From NCBI GenBank assembly GCA_030645355.1, contig JAUSNJ010000158.1, forward strand, positions 1-38,154: DNA of 38,154 nucleotides. The letters are read 5' to 3'. The notes below the pieces were generated by a model that was given only the letters and a program-made list of their open reading frames with translations, did no database searches and was not told the origin of the DNA. This DNA comes from Rhodoferax sp. (GTDB taxonomy: Bacteria > Pseudomonadota > Gammaproteobacteria > Burkholderiales > Burkholderiaceae_C). Numbering within the stretch: the first letter of the stretch is position 1; each line of letters starts with the position of its first letter. Positions 8,014-16,195 of the stretch are shown here, in pieces. Made by a program: the position numbers and the translations under genes.

Positions 8014-9012
8014 ATGAGGAATCGCAATGAGGCGGCACCGCACAACTCCTCTGGTGACGGATGGTTTGGCGCTTCCGTCAATTGGCTGACATCGCGGGGC
8101 AGACTGTTGGTACCGGGATTGGCACAACAGCCGACACAAAAGGCACAAATGCATGCACTGGAATGTCTTGAAGCCTTGGATGTTGGTCTTGCAGTGTGGG
8201 ATGCGCAAGGACAGCGCCTGGTGTGGAACCCGACGAACGACCGCCTTCAGGGCCTGGAGGCGCCAGCGGACGCCTGGCCAGGGCACAGCATGGCGCTGGC
8301 GCCACACCTGCAGGGGATGGCGGGCAACCGTTGGGCACTGGTGTACGAAGCGCGTTCCGCGGCGGGCTGCACCGCCATGGCCCGGGTAGACGTAACAGAC
8401 CTTGTTCGAAGAACGCAAGATCTGGAGGACCGTGTGCATCAGCTCGCACGGGACTCGGCAACTGATGCCCTGACCGGCCTGGCCAACCGCCGCCACTTCG
8501 ATGCAGTCCTGTCGGTTGAGTGGAACCGGGCCGCACGCACGCAATCGCCCCTCAGCCTGTTGATGGTCGACATTGATCACTTCAAGAAATTCAACGACTA
8601 CTATGGCCATCTGAAGGGTGACCGTTGCCTGCAGCGGGTTGCGGCCACCCTGCTGGGCTGCGCCCGCCGGGCGGGCGACTTTGTGGCCCGATTCGGCGGA
8701 GAGGAGTTTGTTCTGCTTCTGCCAGGTGTCGGTCCGGAAGAAGCGTGCGAGACCGCACAGCAATGCATCGAGCACATGCGGGAGGTATCGCTTCCACACG
8801 CCGCCTCTCCGGTAGGCCCGTTCGTCACTTTGAGCATCGGGGTTGCCAGCCTGGCGCCCGATAGCAGTTCTACTGCGACGTCCCTGATCAACGCGGCAGA
8901 TGCCGCCATGTACCGCGCCAAATCAGGCGGGCGGGCGCGGTACGAAGTGGCGGGCCTGTGCGACTGGGAAATCGACGATGAGACGCCCAGGACGCAGCCG
9001 GGCGCGTTGTAG
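8014..9012 (+). CDS. Diguanylate cyclase (GGDEF domain) with N-terminal PAS-like domain
   Basis: Synthesises the second messenger c-di-GMP from two GTP. The catalytic loop reads GGEEF (ARFGGEEFVLLLPG), and an inhibitory I-site RxxD (RAGD) lies five residues before it, so product feedback is likely. The GGDEF domain starts with DALTGLANRRHFD, and LLMVDIDHFKKFNDYYGH carries the metal/GTP-binding residues. The N-terminal part (ALDVGLAVWDAQGQRLVWN) resembles a PAS fold of the PAS_7 kind often attached to GGDEF proteins; no transmembrane segment is seen. I choose the ATG at 8014 because GGGGA lies five bases before it; ATG 8002 or an earlier TTG at 7912 are alternatives. It lies downstream of the response regulator, separated by the shared TACCGGGA motif. 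Confidence 0.9.
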   Translation: MRNRNEAAPHNSSGDGWFGASVNWLTSRGRLLVPGLAQQPTQKAQMHALECLEALDVGLAVWDAQGQRLVWNPTNDRLQGLEAPADAWPGHSMALAPHLQGMAGNRWALVYEARSAAGCTAMARVDVTDLVRRTQDLEDRVHQLARDSATDALTGLANRRHFDAVLSVEWNRAARTQSPLSLLMVDIDHFKKFNDYYGHLKGDRCLQRVAATLLGCARRAGDFVARFGGEEFVLLLPGVGPEEACETAQQCIEHMREVSLPHAASPVGPFVTLSIGVASLAPDSSSTATSLINAADAAMYRAKSGGRARYEVAGLCDWEIDDETPRTQPGAL

Positions 9013-9015
9013 GGG

Positions 9016-9165
9016 CATGAAGTTCCGGACGAACGGGTCGGCGCTGCCGTGACAGACGGTGTGGTGACCCTGACCGGCCGCTACCTCCGAGCACCACAAA
9101 CACTCCACCCCCATTCGATGGAAGTACGCCCACCCGCAGCATCGGATTGCAGCCAATCGCATTGA
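9016..9165 (+). pseudogene. Remnant of a BON-domain protein
   Basis: A short frame after the diguanylate cyclase gene reads VGAAVTDGVVTLTGRYL (about 9034-9084), which resembles the core beta-strands of a BON domain. What follows (proline- and histidine-rich, ending at a stop at 9163-9165) does not continue the fold, and no start codon or ribosome site precedes it. I read this as a fragment of a BON gene, perhaps related to the intact one at 16196. The similarity covers fewer than 25 residues, so chance cannot be excluded. Confidence 0.35.
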
Positions 9166-9174
9166 CTCTGCGAA

Positions 9175-11559
9175 TTAGGTGGCTTTCTGCCGGATCGCTA
9201 CCTGGATGGCCTGCTCGACATCGTTCAGGAAGACGAATTCCAGTTGTTCGCGGGCGCTCGGTGGCACATCCTCGAGGTCCTTCTGGTTGCGCTGGGGCAG
9301 CATCACCCGCTTGACGCCGGCCGCCATGGCGGCGAGCACTTTTTCCTTGATTCCACCCACCGGCAATACCAAGCCCCTCAGGCTGATTTCGCCGGTCATC
9401 GCCAGGTCGTTGTGTACCGGCCTGTCCACGAACAGCGATGCCATCGCAATAAACATGGCGACACCTGCACTGGGGCCGTCCTTCGGAATGGCTCCTGCGG
9501 GGATGTGCACATGCACGTCGGACTTCTCGAATACGCCAGGGCTCAAGCCCAGTGATCCTGCCCGAGACTTGACCAGCGTCAGTGCCGCCTGGGCCGACTC
9601 CTTCATGACGTCTCCGAGCTGGCCCGTCAGAATCAGGCGGCCGGTGCCATCGGTCCGGGTGGCCTCGATGAACAGAATGTCACCGCCAACCGGGGTCCAG
9701 GCCAATCCGGTGGCAACACCGGGCATTGCCGTGCGCAGGGCCACTTCATTTTCATACTTGGCTGGACCCAACACAGTGGTGAGGTCCGCTTCATCGATGT
9801 GTACGGCCTGGGCGGCGCCCTCCACAATGCGCACCGCTGCGCGCCGACAGACCGTGCCGATCTGGCGTTCCAGACCGCGCACTCCGGCCTCGCGCGTGTA
9901 GTCCCGGACGATGGCCATGAGTGCGAAGTCGGTTATTTCGAATTGCCCGGTCTGCAGGCCGCTTTCCTCCATCTGGCGTGCAACCAGGTATTTGCGGGCA
10001 ATTTCCCGCTTTTCCTCGTGCGTGTAGCCCGACAGCTGCAGCACTTCCATGCGGTCACGCAAAGGCCCCGGGACAGGGTCCAGCACGTTGGCGGTGGCAA
10101 TAAAAAGCACCTGTGACAGATCGTAGGGCACCGCAAGGTAGTTGTCACGAAAGCTGCTGTTCTGTTCCGGGTCAAGCACTTCCAGCAAGGCTGAAGAGGG
10201 GTCACCGTGGATGCCGGTGCCGAGCTTGTCGATTTCGTCCAGCATCATCACGCAACCGCGGGTTCCAGCCTTCTTCAGGGCCTGAATGATGTTGCCCGGC
10301 AGGGCGCCAATATAGGTGCGACGGTGCCCCCGGATCTCGGCCTCGTCGTGGACACCGCCCAGCGCAACCCGCACAAACTGGCGTCCCAAGGCCCTGGCGA
10401 TGGACTGCCCCAGCGAGGTCTTTCCCACACCAGGCGGGCCGACCAGGCACAGGATAGGACTGTGCCCGTCCGGCTTGAGTTTTCGCACCGCCAGAAACTC
10501 GAGAATGCGCTTCTTCACCTGATCGAGGCCAAAGTGATCGGCCTCCAATATCTGTCGGGCGCGCACGACGTCGATGTCATCCGGTTGCGGAACCTTCCAG
10601 GGCAACTCCACCAGCCATTCCAGGTAAGTACGCGTCATGGAGTATTCGGAGGAACCATCGGACATACGCTGTAGACGTTTGAGCTCCTTCTGCGCGTGCT
10701 TGAGGACCTCTTCCGGCATCTGCGCCTCGTCAATCAGACGCTGCAATTCCTCGATTTCCGCGCGGTTGTCGGTGCTGTCCTCACCCAGTTCCTGCTGGAT
10801 TGCCCTCATCTGTTCACGCAGCAGGAATTCGCGTTCCCGTTTCTCCAGACCGGCCTTCGTGGTCTTGTCAATCTCCCGCGAAATGTGCAAGACCGCGATG
10901 CGGTGGACCATCGCCTCGAGCAGGCGGTCCAGGCGCTTGCGCAGGTCCACTTCCTCCAACAGGGCCTGCTTGTCCTGCACCTTGAGATCCATGTAGCCAG
11001 CGACGAGATCGGCCAGGGTGCCGGGCGCCTCGATGTTCTGCACGGCATTCACGATTTCCTGGGGAACCTGCGGTAGCAGGTTGAGAACCTCGGTTGCGGT
11101 TTCCTTGAGTCGCAGGAATCGGGCCTCGATTTCCTGGTCTTCAAGGGCCGACTGGTCCTCCATGCGTGCAATCCTGGCAACCAGGAATGGAAAGCCCTCC
11201 AGATAGCCGACGACGCGGAATCGCTGCTGCCCCTGGCAGATGATGTGGTGCTCTCCGCTGGCCGACGTGACGTAGCGCAGGATTGCTGCGATGGTCCCCA
11301 CCGGGGCCATGTCCTCGGCGCCCGGGTTCTGGGTGTCTGGATTGAGCTGTGTCAGGACACCGATCGCCCGCTCGCTCTTGGCCGCGTGCTGTGCTGCCGC
11401 AATGGAGCTGGGTCGTCCGATCGCGATGGGTACCACCAGACCAGGAAATAGCACCATGTTGCGAACGGGAATGATGGGCAGTGCATCGTCTGGCAGTGGA
11501 CCTGCCGGGCCAACAACTTGCGGGTCCTTGCCTTCGGGCAGTTGGCTGGAGGAATTCAT
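9175..11559 (-). CDS. lon: ATP-dependent protease Lon
   Basis: A 794-residue soluble AAA+ serine protease that degrades misfolded and regulatory proteins in the cytoplasm. In order: a LON substrate-binding domain (LPIIPVRNMVLFPGLVVPI), a helical/coiled region with REREFLLREQMRAIQQELGE, Walker A GPPGVGKTS (about 372-380), Walker B VMMLDEIDKLG, and a C-terminal protease domain with catalytic Ser697 in KDGPSAGVA and the catalytic Lys in VGGIKEKVLAA. The length is normal for bacterial Lon. Its start overlaps the stop of the small heat-shock gene at 11556 by four bases, so the two form an operon. Because it sits in a stress island, it may be an accessory paralogue, with the housekeeping lon elsewhere (inference). 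Confidence 0.95.
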   Translation of the reverse strand: MNSSSQLPEGKDPQVVGPAGPLPDDALPIIPVRNMVLFPGLVVPIAIGRPSSIAAAQHAAKSERAIGVLTQLNPDTQNPGAEDMAPVGTIAAILRYVTSASGEHHIICQGQQRFRVVGYLEGFPFLVARIARMEDQSALEDQEIEARFLRLKETATEVLNLLPQVPQEIVNAVQNIEAPGTLADLVAGYMDLKVQDKQALLEEVDLRKRLDRLLEAMVHRIAVLHISREIDKTTKAGLEKREREFLLREQMRAIQQELGEDSTDNRAEIEELQRLIDEAQMPEEVLKHAQKELKRLQRMSDGSSEYSMTRTYLEWLVELPWKVPQPDDIDVVRARQILEADHFGLDQVKKRILEFLAVRKLKPDGHSPILCLVGPPGVGKTSLGQSIARALGRQFVRVALGGVHDEAEIRGHRRTYIGALPGNIIQALKKAGTRGCVMMLDEIDKLGTGIHGDPSSALLEVLDPEQNSSFRDNYLAVPYDLSQVLFIATANVLDPVPGPLRDRMEVLQLSGYTHEEKREIARKYLVARQMEESGLQTGQFEITDFALMAIVRDYTREAGVRGLERQIGTVCRRAAVRIVEGAAQAVHIDEADLTTVLGPAKYENEVALRTAMPGVATGLAWTPVGGDILFIEATRTDGTGRLILTGQLGDVMKESAQAALTLVKSRAGSLGLSPGVFEKSDVHVHIPAGAIPKDGPSAGVAMFIAMASLFVDRPVHNDLAMTGEISLRGLVLPVGGIKEKVLAAMAAGVKRVMLPQRNQKDLEDVPPSAREQLEFVFLNDVEQAIQVAIRQKAT

Positions 11560-11960
11560 GGGGTGCGCTCAAGTAGCAGTCTCAGGCAGCCGTGCTCCAG
11601 CTGCGCGTCTATCAACTGGTAGCCGTCAACAGGCAAATCGATACGGCGTTCAAAGCGACCGTAGGGAATCTCCAGCCGGAGGATGGCACCGCGAACGAGG
11701 GAGGCCGCAAGGGCTCTCTCGCCCCGCACGATCAGTGTGGTGTTCTCAACAGCCACCTGAAAGCGGTCGGGGGGGACGCCCGGGAGTGCCACCCAGATGC
11801 CCAGTACTTCGTCATTGCCAATCATGTCGACTGGCGGCTCCCAACACGGGCTTGCAATCGAAGAACCGATACCAAAAAACTGACGCTGCAGCCGCTCCGC
11901 CGATTCGAGCAGCCCCACGGCCTCAAGCAGCATCCACGTTCGCGGGTCGGCACCTTGCAT
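11556..11960 (-). CDS. Small heat-shock protein (Hsp20/alpha-crystallin family)
   Basis: A 134-residue ATP-independent holdase. The alpha-crystallin domain begins at WEPPVDMIGNDEVLGIWVALPGV and continues through NTTLIVRGER to RFERRIDLPVDGYQLIDAQLEHGCLRLLLER; the LPGV and RIDLP segments are characteristic. The N-terminal arm is short and the C-terminal I-x-I tail is missing or replaced by LRLLLE, which may affect oligomer assembly. GGAGG lies just before the ATG. The coding region overlaps lon by four bases, coupling a holdase with a protease. An Fnr-like box at 12041-12054 and a -10-like TAGTCT 32 bp downstream of its centre are positioned to drive this operon. Confidence 0.88.
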   Translation of the reverse strand: MQGADPRTWMLLEAVGLLESAERLQRQFFGIGSSIASPCWEPPVDMIGNDEVLGIWVALPGVPPDRFQVAVENTTLIVRGERALAASLVRGAILRLEIPYGRFERRIDLPVDGYQLIDAQLEHGCLRLLLERTP

Positions 11961-12012
11961 TCACGCCTCCGATCTGGGGCTGAACGCCGTTTTCCGACGC
12001 CCAGTGAGCGAC

Positions 12013-12054
12013 AGACTAGATGGATTTCCATCGCTGGCCGTTGATAAATCGCAA
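12013..12054 (-). promoter_or_regulatory. Fnr-like box S2 and -10 element for hsp20-lon
   Basis: TTGAT-AAAT-CGCAA at 12041-12054 joins an Fnr-type and an NnrR-type half-site. On the minus strand the hexamer TAGTCT (12018 down to 12013) is centred 32 bp from the centre of the box, the spacing of a class II activated promoter. Predicted transcripts would begin near 12006, giving a leader of about 45 bases. Confidence 0.5.
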
Positions 12055-12209
12055 TTTTGCAAAGGCCTGCACCTGCGCGCTGCAGCGGCTGACGCAATTT
12101 GACTCCGGAATGCAACTTTTCGGTGTCCGTCCGGTTGCCACACTGGCGCTACGGGACGATGAGATTCCAAAGAGTCGGCGCAATCCCTCAGTTCAGCGTT
12201 TGATCAAGA

Positions 12210-12258
12210 TGCTATCATTTATATAGCTGTACTGCTAATATTTACGAGGGCTATCGGC
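12210..12258 (+). repeat. 49-bp dispersed intergenic repeat, copy 1
   Basis: It aligns without gaps to copies at 17850-17898 and 31820-31868. The shared plan is a 5' hairpin GCTAT-N7/8-ATAGC, a variable 17-bp AT-rich middle and a conserved end CGAGGGCTA followed by GGC. This copy reads CGAGGGCTATCGGC at its end and lies in the hsp20/groEL control region. Confidence 0.8.
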
Positions 12259-12358
12259 GTATTTCGTCAATGCACACAGTATCCGGTAGTTTGCGCTGCC
12301 GACGAACGACTGCCGCGTGCGGACCACTTCCTGGCAACTACCACCTCTATTGCTTTCC

Positions 12359-12400
12359 TTGCGTTTTCGCACTTCCGCAACCCGTGCTGCAACCTAGCAT
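12359..12400 (+). promoter_or_regulatory. Fnr-like box S8 and -10 element for the GroEL paralogue
   Basis: TTGCG-TTTT-CGCAC (12359-12372) matches the NnrR-type palindrome at 9 of 10 positions. TAGCAT at 12395-12400 is centred exactly 32 bp downstream of the box centre. Transcription would start near 12407, leaving a leader of about 24 bases before the ATG at 12431. Confidence 0.55.
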
Positions 12401-12430
12401 ATCGCTACGTTGTGTACCCAGGTATCAACC

Positions 12431-14065
12431 ATGAAACCCAAACAACTCATCTTTCACGACGAGGCCCGCGACAAGATTCGCCGCGGCGTTGACGCACTGG
12501 CCGAGGCCGTCAAGGTCACGCTGGGTCCGCGGGGGCGAACCGTCATCCTGGAGCGGGACTATGGCGCTCCGCAGATCGTGAATTCCGGCGTGCTGGTGGC
12601 TAAATCCATTGAGTTGGAGGACCGGTTTGAAAACATGGGCGCGCAGTTGCTGCGCGTAGTGGCGGCGTGCACCAGCGAGATGGCGGGCGATGGAACGACC
12701 ACGGCGACGGTACTGGCCCACGGCATGATTCAGGAGGGACTGCGTTACCTGGCTGGCGGCATGAACCCGATGGACCTCAAGCGCGGCATTGAGGTCGCGA
12801 TTGAGGCAGTGGTTGGCGAGCTCAGGAAAATGGCCAAACCCTGCACCACCTCGCAGGAAATTGCGCATGTGGCAGCGATCTCTGCCAACAACGACCGCTC
12901 GATCGGTGAGCTGCTGGCCAGCGCAATCGACAAGGTGGGGCGCGAGGGTGCGATTTCGATTGAAGACGGCTCCGGACTGGTGAGCGTTCTGGAAGTTGTC
13001 GAAGGCATGCAGTTTGACCGGGGCTTCCTGTCACCCTACTTCATCAACAATGCGGAGCGGCAAAGCGCGGTGCTGGAGGATGTGTCCATTCTGCTGTGCG
13101 AGGGGCGCTTGTCTGCTTTGAAGGATCTGGTTCCCTTGCTGGAAGAAGTGGTGAAGGCCGGACGACCACTTTTGGTGATTGCCGAGGAGGTCGACAGCGA
13201 TCCGCTCGCGGCGCTGGTCATCAACACCATGCGGGGTACCTTGAAGACCTGTGCCGTCAAGGCACCCGGCTTTGGCGACCGGCGCAAGGCCATGGTGCAA
13301 GACATTGCCGTGCTCACCGGGGGCCGGGTCGTGAGCGACGAGGTGGGGCTGTCATTGGCCAAGGTCACGCTCTCGGATCTGGGGCGCGCAGCACGCGTGG
13401 AAATCACGAAGGAAAGCACTACGTTGATTGGCGGATCCGGCAGCGACAAGGCGATCAAGGAGCGCATTGCGACCATCCGCAGAGAGCGCGAGTTGGCTGG
13501 CAGCGACTACGACCGCGAGAAGCTTGATGAACGTGCGGCCAAGCTGTCGGGTGGCGTGGCGTTGATCAAGGTGGGTGCGGCAACCGAGACGGAATTGAAG
13601 GAACGCAAGCTGCGGGTCGAAGACGCGCTGCATGCCACCCGCGCCGCCGTGGAAGAAGGAATTGTTCCGGGTGGCGGCGTGGCGCTACTGCGGGCTCGGC
13701 GGGTTCTGGCCGGACTCACAGGGCACACGCTGGACGAAACCTCGGGCATTCATCTGGTTGCCCGTGCGCTGGAAGAGCCCCTGCGCCGCATTGTCAGCAA
13801 TGCGGGGGACGAGCCATCGGTGATTCTGAACCGGGTCAACGAATCACCCGAGAACGCGTTTGGCTACAACGCCGCAACGCGCGTCTACGGTGACTTGCTG
13901 CAAATGGGGGTTATCGACCCAGCCAAAGTCACGCGCCTGGCGCTGCAGAATGCGGCGTCCATCGCCAGCCTGATCCTCACCACGGATTGCATGATCGCAA
14001 GCGCCACCAAACCCGTGATGGACGAGCCGGCTCTGGGCCCAGGTGCCGGCGCCGCAATGTACTGA
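12431..14065 (+). CDS. GroEL-like 60 kDa chaperonin paralogue with altered ATPase site
   Basis: A 544-residue chaperonin that aligns to E. coli GroEL essentially without gaps. Conserved parts include KVTLGPRGR with Thr30, [12 protein letters not shown] with Asp87, the apical segment [24 protein letters not shown] and [15 protein letters not shown] with Asp398. Striking changes are Asn-Ser at positions 51-52, where E. coli has Lys-Asp. Asp52 contributes to ATP hydrolysis, so the cycle may be slow. The C-terminus ends GPGAGAAMY instead of the usual Gly-Gly-Met tail, and in the co-chaperonin contact region Tyr199 is Phe. No groES lies beside it; the CIRCE-controlled groES is about 24 kb away at 37962. 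The ATG at 12431 matches the GroEL N-terminus. It is probably co-transcribed with the gene at 14088. Confidence 0.93.
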   Translation: MKPKQLIFHDEARDKIRRGVDALAEAVKVTLGPRGRTVILERDYGAPQIVNSGVLVAKSIELEDRFENMGAQLLRVVAACTSEMAGDGTTTATVLAHGMIQEGLRYLAGGMNPMDLKRGIEVAIEAVVGELRKMAKPCTTSQEIAHVAAISANNDRSIGELLASAIDKVGREGAISIEDGSGLVSVLEVVEGMQFDRGFLSPYFINNAERQSAVLEDVSILLCEGRLSALKDLVPLLEEVVKAGRPLLVIAEEVDSDPLAALVINTMRGTLKTCAVKAPGFGDRRKAMVQDIAVLTGGRVVSDEVGLSLAKVTLSDLGRAARVEITKESTTLIGGSGSDKAIKERIATIRRERELAGSDYDREKLDERAAKLSGGVALIKVGAATETELKERKLRVEDALHATRAAVEEGIVPGGGVALLRARRVLAGLTGHTLDETSGIHLVARALEEPLRRIVSNAGDEPSVILNRVNESPENAFGYNAATRVYGDLLQMGVIDPAKVTRLALQNAASIASLILTTDCMIASATKPVMDEPALGPGAGAAMY

Positions 14066-14087
14066 TCCCAGCAAAGGAGCTAGAACC

Positions 14088-14510
14088 ATGACTACTGCTT
14101 ACATTCTGATTGCGGATTCCCATAGGGCGCGTTGCTTCGAGCGCGAAACCGTCGGTGGCACGCTGGTGGAGTTGGAGGACTTCGTGTCACCGCACGGGAA
14201 ACTGGCACGCGAAGGGCACGGCCGCACCGCACACGCCGGAACGCAGTTCGAACCTGCCACCAGCGAAGCGGGCAAGGAGCGCGCCCGGTTTGCACAACAG
14301 ATCGCGGACCACCTCAATGCCGCCGTCGCGGAGCATCGAGCCCGGTCGCTGATCCTCATTGCCACCAGTCCAATGCTGGGTGAGATCGAGCCTCGCTTGA
14401 CTAAGGCCGCCGCCCTGGCCGTGACGCACAAAGTCGACAAGGACCTCACGCACTTCACCGGACCGGAGTTGACCGAACGGGTCAAGAAGGCACTGGACGC
14501 ATCAGCCTGA
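14088..14510 (+). CDS. Host-attachment-family protein (Host_attach domain)
   Basis: A 140-residue soluble protein beginning MTTAYILIADSHRARCFE, the typical opening of the family named after an Agrobacterium protein needed for attachment to host cells. The family also has HAGTQFEPATSEAGKERARFAQQIA and a C-terminal region with LILIATSPMLGEIEPRLTKA, as seen here. The fold resembles nucleotide-binding or eRF1-like domains and its molecular role is not established; many carriers are free-living, so the name may mislead. The start has AAAGGAG at 14073-14079. It lies 22 bp after the GroEL paralogue on the same strand, so it probably shares its promoter and responds to the same stress. Confidence 0.82.
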   Translation: MTTAYILIADSHRARCFERETVGGTLVELEDFVSPHGKLAREGHGRTAHAGTQFEPATSEAGKERARFAQQIADHLNAAVAEHRARSLILIATSPMLGEIEPRLTKAAALAVTHKVDKDLTHFTGPELTERVKKALDASA

Positions 14511-14553
14511 GGGCATCCGAAATAGGTCCAGCCACCGCGCTGAGATCAGTCGA

Positions 14554-14865
14554 TCATCTGCGCCCTGCCAAAAGGCCTATCAGCATACCCACACCAGCGG
14601 CGATGCCAATGGCCTTCCAGGGATTTGCGTGAACGTATCCATCCGCATCCTGGGCAACTGCCTTGGCTTTGGTGACAGCGACCTCCTGCATATGGGCCAT
14701 GTCATCCTGCAACCGGCTCATGCGATTCTGCATTCGCGCCGCGATGTCGCCAGCTTCTTTACCTGCCTGCCCTGCCGTGATTTTCACCAGTTCATCTGCA
14801 TCGGCAACCACCACTTTCAAGTCACTTAGCAGCTTTTCCCTGTGTACTGTTGTCATGTCATTCAC
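14554..14865 (-). CDS. DUF883-family (ElaB/YqjD-like) membrane-anchored protein
   Basis: A 103-residue protein with a long charged helix followed by a single C-terminal membrane segment (PWKAIGIAAGVGMLIGLLAGRR). This is the layout of ElaB/YqjD/YgaM, which in E. coli are inner-membrane proteins of stationary phase, with ribosome association reported for YqjD. The helical part (ADADELVKITAGQAGKEAGD) is typical. GGAGG precedes the ATG at 14865 by about ten bases. It is convergent with the host-attachment gene and divergent from the universal stress protein, sharing a control region that has a single Fnr-like box at 14937-14950 and a -10-like TACTAT on this strand. Confidence 0.85.
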   Translation of the reverse strand: MNDMTTVHREKLLSDLKVVVADADELVKITAGQAGKEAGDIAARMQNRMSRLQDDMAHMQEVAVTKAKAVAQDADGYVHANPWKAIGIAAGVGMLIGLLAGRR

Positions 14866-14909
14866 GTGGAACCTCCATTCAGAAAAACCCTCGTCAAACC
14901 ATTTTTTTG

Positions 14910-14977
14910 ATAGTAGGAATCCTCGGAGATCTTGCGTTGCGATTAATCAAACGCAGACGGTCAGACAGGCAAAGAAT
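14910..14977. promoter_or_regulatory. Bidirectional promoter with Fnr-like box S3 (DUF883 gene and usp)
   Basis: TTGCG-ATTA-ATCAA at 14937-14950 is the same hybrid as S2 in the opposite orientation. On the plus strand AAGAAT (14972-14977), and on the minus strand TACTAT (14915 down to 14910), are each centred 31 bp from the centre of the box. One bound dimer could thus activate both genes in class II geometry. Confidence 0.55.
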
Positions 14978-15042
14978 GGGCTTCAGGATGCACGATGCGA
15001 TGAACGAGGGTGGCCACGCAGGATCGGGCATTCGCAACTACA

Positions 15043-15052
15043 TACCGGGAAA
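15043..15052 (+). promoter_or_regulatory. TACCGGGAAA element at the usp start
   Basis: TACCGGGAAA, resembling the core of the motif at 2473 and 7863, lies 5-14 bases before the usp start codon, where GGGA may simply be the ribosome-binding site. It is recorded because of the match; it could also be coincidence. Confidence 0.25.
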
Positions 15053-15057
15053 CTGCC

Positions 15058-15540
15058 ATGTACCAGCGTATTCTTGTGCCCGTTGACGGGAGCCCAACGT
15101 CCGACAAAGGCCTGGACGAGGCCGTCAAGTTGGCGCGACTCACTGGCGCCGAATTGCGATTGGTGCATGTCGTAGACCAGCTCAGTTTCGCATCCGGGCT
15201 TGACCCTTACGGTGCCTATGCGGGGGACCTGATCACGTCGCTGCGTGAGACAGGAGAAGGCGTGCTGGCCCAGGCGAAGTCGAGGGTGGAGGCGCTCGGC
15301 ATCAAGGTGGAAAGCAGGCTGTTTGACAATTTCGCAAACCGCGTGTCCGACATGGTCATTGAGGAAGCGAGGGACTGGGGGGCAGACCTCATCGTGATCG
15401 GCACACATGGCCGACGCGGGATCAGTCGCTGGATGCTCGGAAGTGACGCCGAACAAATCGTGCGGATGGCGCCAGTACCTGTTTTGCTGATCAGAATGCC
15501 GGGTGTGGTGGGTGACTCCGGGCCACGCCAGACTGGCTAG
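15058..15540 (+). CDS. Universal stress protein (UspA family)
   Basis: A 160-residue single-domain Usp. The N-terminal strand [19 protein letters not shown] and the ATP-binding signature G-x2-G-x9-G-S ([15 protein letters not shown]) are intact, so this is the nucleotide-binding subtype. Usp proteins are cytoplasmic and support survival during growth arrest, redox stress and low oxygen; in Pseudomonas several are controlled by Anr, an Fnr homologue. The ATG at 15058 is chosen because the family starts with a short leader before the first strand; an upstream in-frame ATG at 15010 would add 16 residues not expected in the family. The shared Fnr-like box at 14937-14950 fits low-oxygen control. 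Confidence 0.93.
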   Translation: MYQRILVPVDGSPTSDKGLDEAVKLARLTGAELRLVHVVDQLSFASGLDPYGAYAGDLITSLRETGEGVLAQAKSRVEALGIKVESRLFDNFANRVSDMVIEEARDWGADLIVIGTHGRRGISRWMLGSDAEQIVRMAPVPVLLIRMPGVVGDSGPRQTG

Positions 15541-15666
15541 GGAATCAGCACCGCAGTTCCATCCATGGCTCCGGCCCTGATGTCTGCAATGCCGGAGTTT
15601 GGCTCGGACAGGCGGGTCAGGTTCGCGACGGATCGCAGGCTGCGCTCGCCCCACAGCAACCCATAC

Positions 15667-15924
15667 TCAAAGGCCGGAATCCTGCTCATGTGGATACAGT
15701 TTAAAGACGGCGACGCTGCCCGCCGCGACCTTTGCGCTCCTGAATAGTTGCATCGACAGATGCCAGATCAATCCGCTGATGAGCAGTGACGCGACCGTTC
15801 CAGAGAGTCTCACCCACAACTCCGCTTTCGAAATCAGCGTGGTCAGCCAAATGAAATGGGCAACCAGAGCCAGTAGTAGGCCTCATACGGATGAAGCTGC
15901 AACTCCGCCGACAGGTACAAACAT
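15667..15924 (-). pseudogene. Possible broken small membrane protein with in-frame TGA
   Basis: On the minus strand a frame opens with an ATG at 15924, reads 13 residues (MFVPVGGVAASSV), meets TGA at 15885-15883, then continues with GLLLALVAHFIWLTTLISKA, LSGTVASLLISGLIWHL and a charged tail ending at TGA 15669-15667. Read through, it would be an 85-residue protein with two membrane segments. The stop could come from a single change of TGG or CGA to TGA. The downstream part has no good start of its own. I do not recognise the family, and chance hydrophobic frames occur, so confidence is low. Confidence 0.3.
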
Positions 15925-16046
15925 TTCTTCTTAGTGTGGGCAATGGACCGTCGAGCCGGGGCACTCTCGGTCCGTCGTGTTCCATGAAAGTGACATTTGT
16001 CAATGGCGACACGTGAGCATTGGTCGGCCTCCGTTGGGGGTGCCGC

Positions 16047-16088
16047 TTGCGAATTGTCAAAACCCCATCGCCTGACCGACCGCATCAT
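16047..16088 (+). promoter_or_regulatory. Fnr/Dnr-like box S4 and -10 element for the BON gene
   Basis: TTGCG-AATT-GTCAA at 16047-16060 combines an NnrR-type with a Dnr-type half-site. CATCAT at 16083-16088 is centred exactly 32 bp downstream of the box centre. Transcription would start near 16095, about 100 bases before the BON start codon. Confidence 0.5.
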
Positions 16089-16195
16089 CAAACCCCTTTT
16101 CTCAACTTGCCCGAGCGGGGAGCGGATGGTTCCAGATCCGTCCGGGTCAACTGAATGCCGTCGCCTGCCATTCAACGCCAACCACTGGAGGAAGC

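Larger units (their letters stand above)
11961..12430. other. Divergent control region between hsp20-lon and the GroEL paralogue
   Basis: A 470-bp stretch with no convincing gene. It contains an Fnr-like box facing hsp20 (12041-12054), another facing groEL (12359-12372), and one copy of the 49-bp dispersed repeat (12210-12258). A 68-codon frame at 12020-12226 has no ribosome site and spans the repeat, so I do not call it. Confidence 0.8.
15541..16195. other. 655-bp region without a clear intact gene
   Basis: No frame here has both a start with ribosome site and a recognisable product. The only coding-like signal is the interrupted minus-strand frame at 15667-15924. Fnr-like box S4 (16047-16060) belongs to the following BON gene. 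The rest shows nothing I can name. Confidence 0.6.

Noticed and set aside
12200..12213. TTGAT-CAAG-ATGCT as a further Fnr box, with TAATAT 32 bp downstream
   Set aside because: Only 7 of 10 half-site positions match, it overlaps the 49-bp repeat, and a better-placed box at 12359 serves the same gene. The spacing is noted as a coincidence worth remembering.
12020..12226. 68-codon frame in the hsp20/groEL control region
   Set aside because: No ribosome site or domain; it spans a predicted regulatory box and the start of a dispersed repeat.
13987..14000. TTGCA-TGAT-CGCAA inside the GroEL paralogue gene
   Set aside because: It lies in conserved coding sequence with no promoter-like context; probably chance.
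15883..15885. In-frame TGA read as selenocysteine, since selD is in the window
   Set aside because: The codon lies at a membrane-helix edge with no catalytic context, I see no convincing downstream SECIS hairpin, and the frame itself is doubtful.
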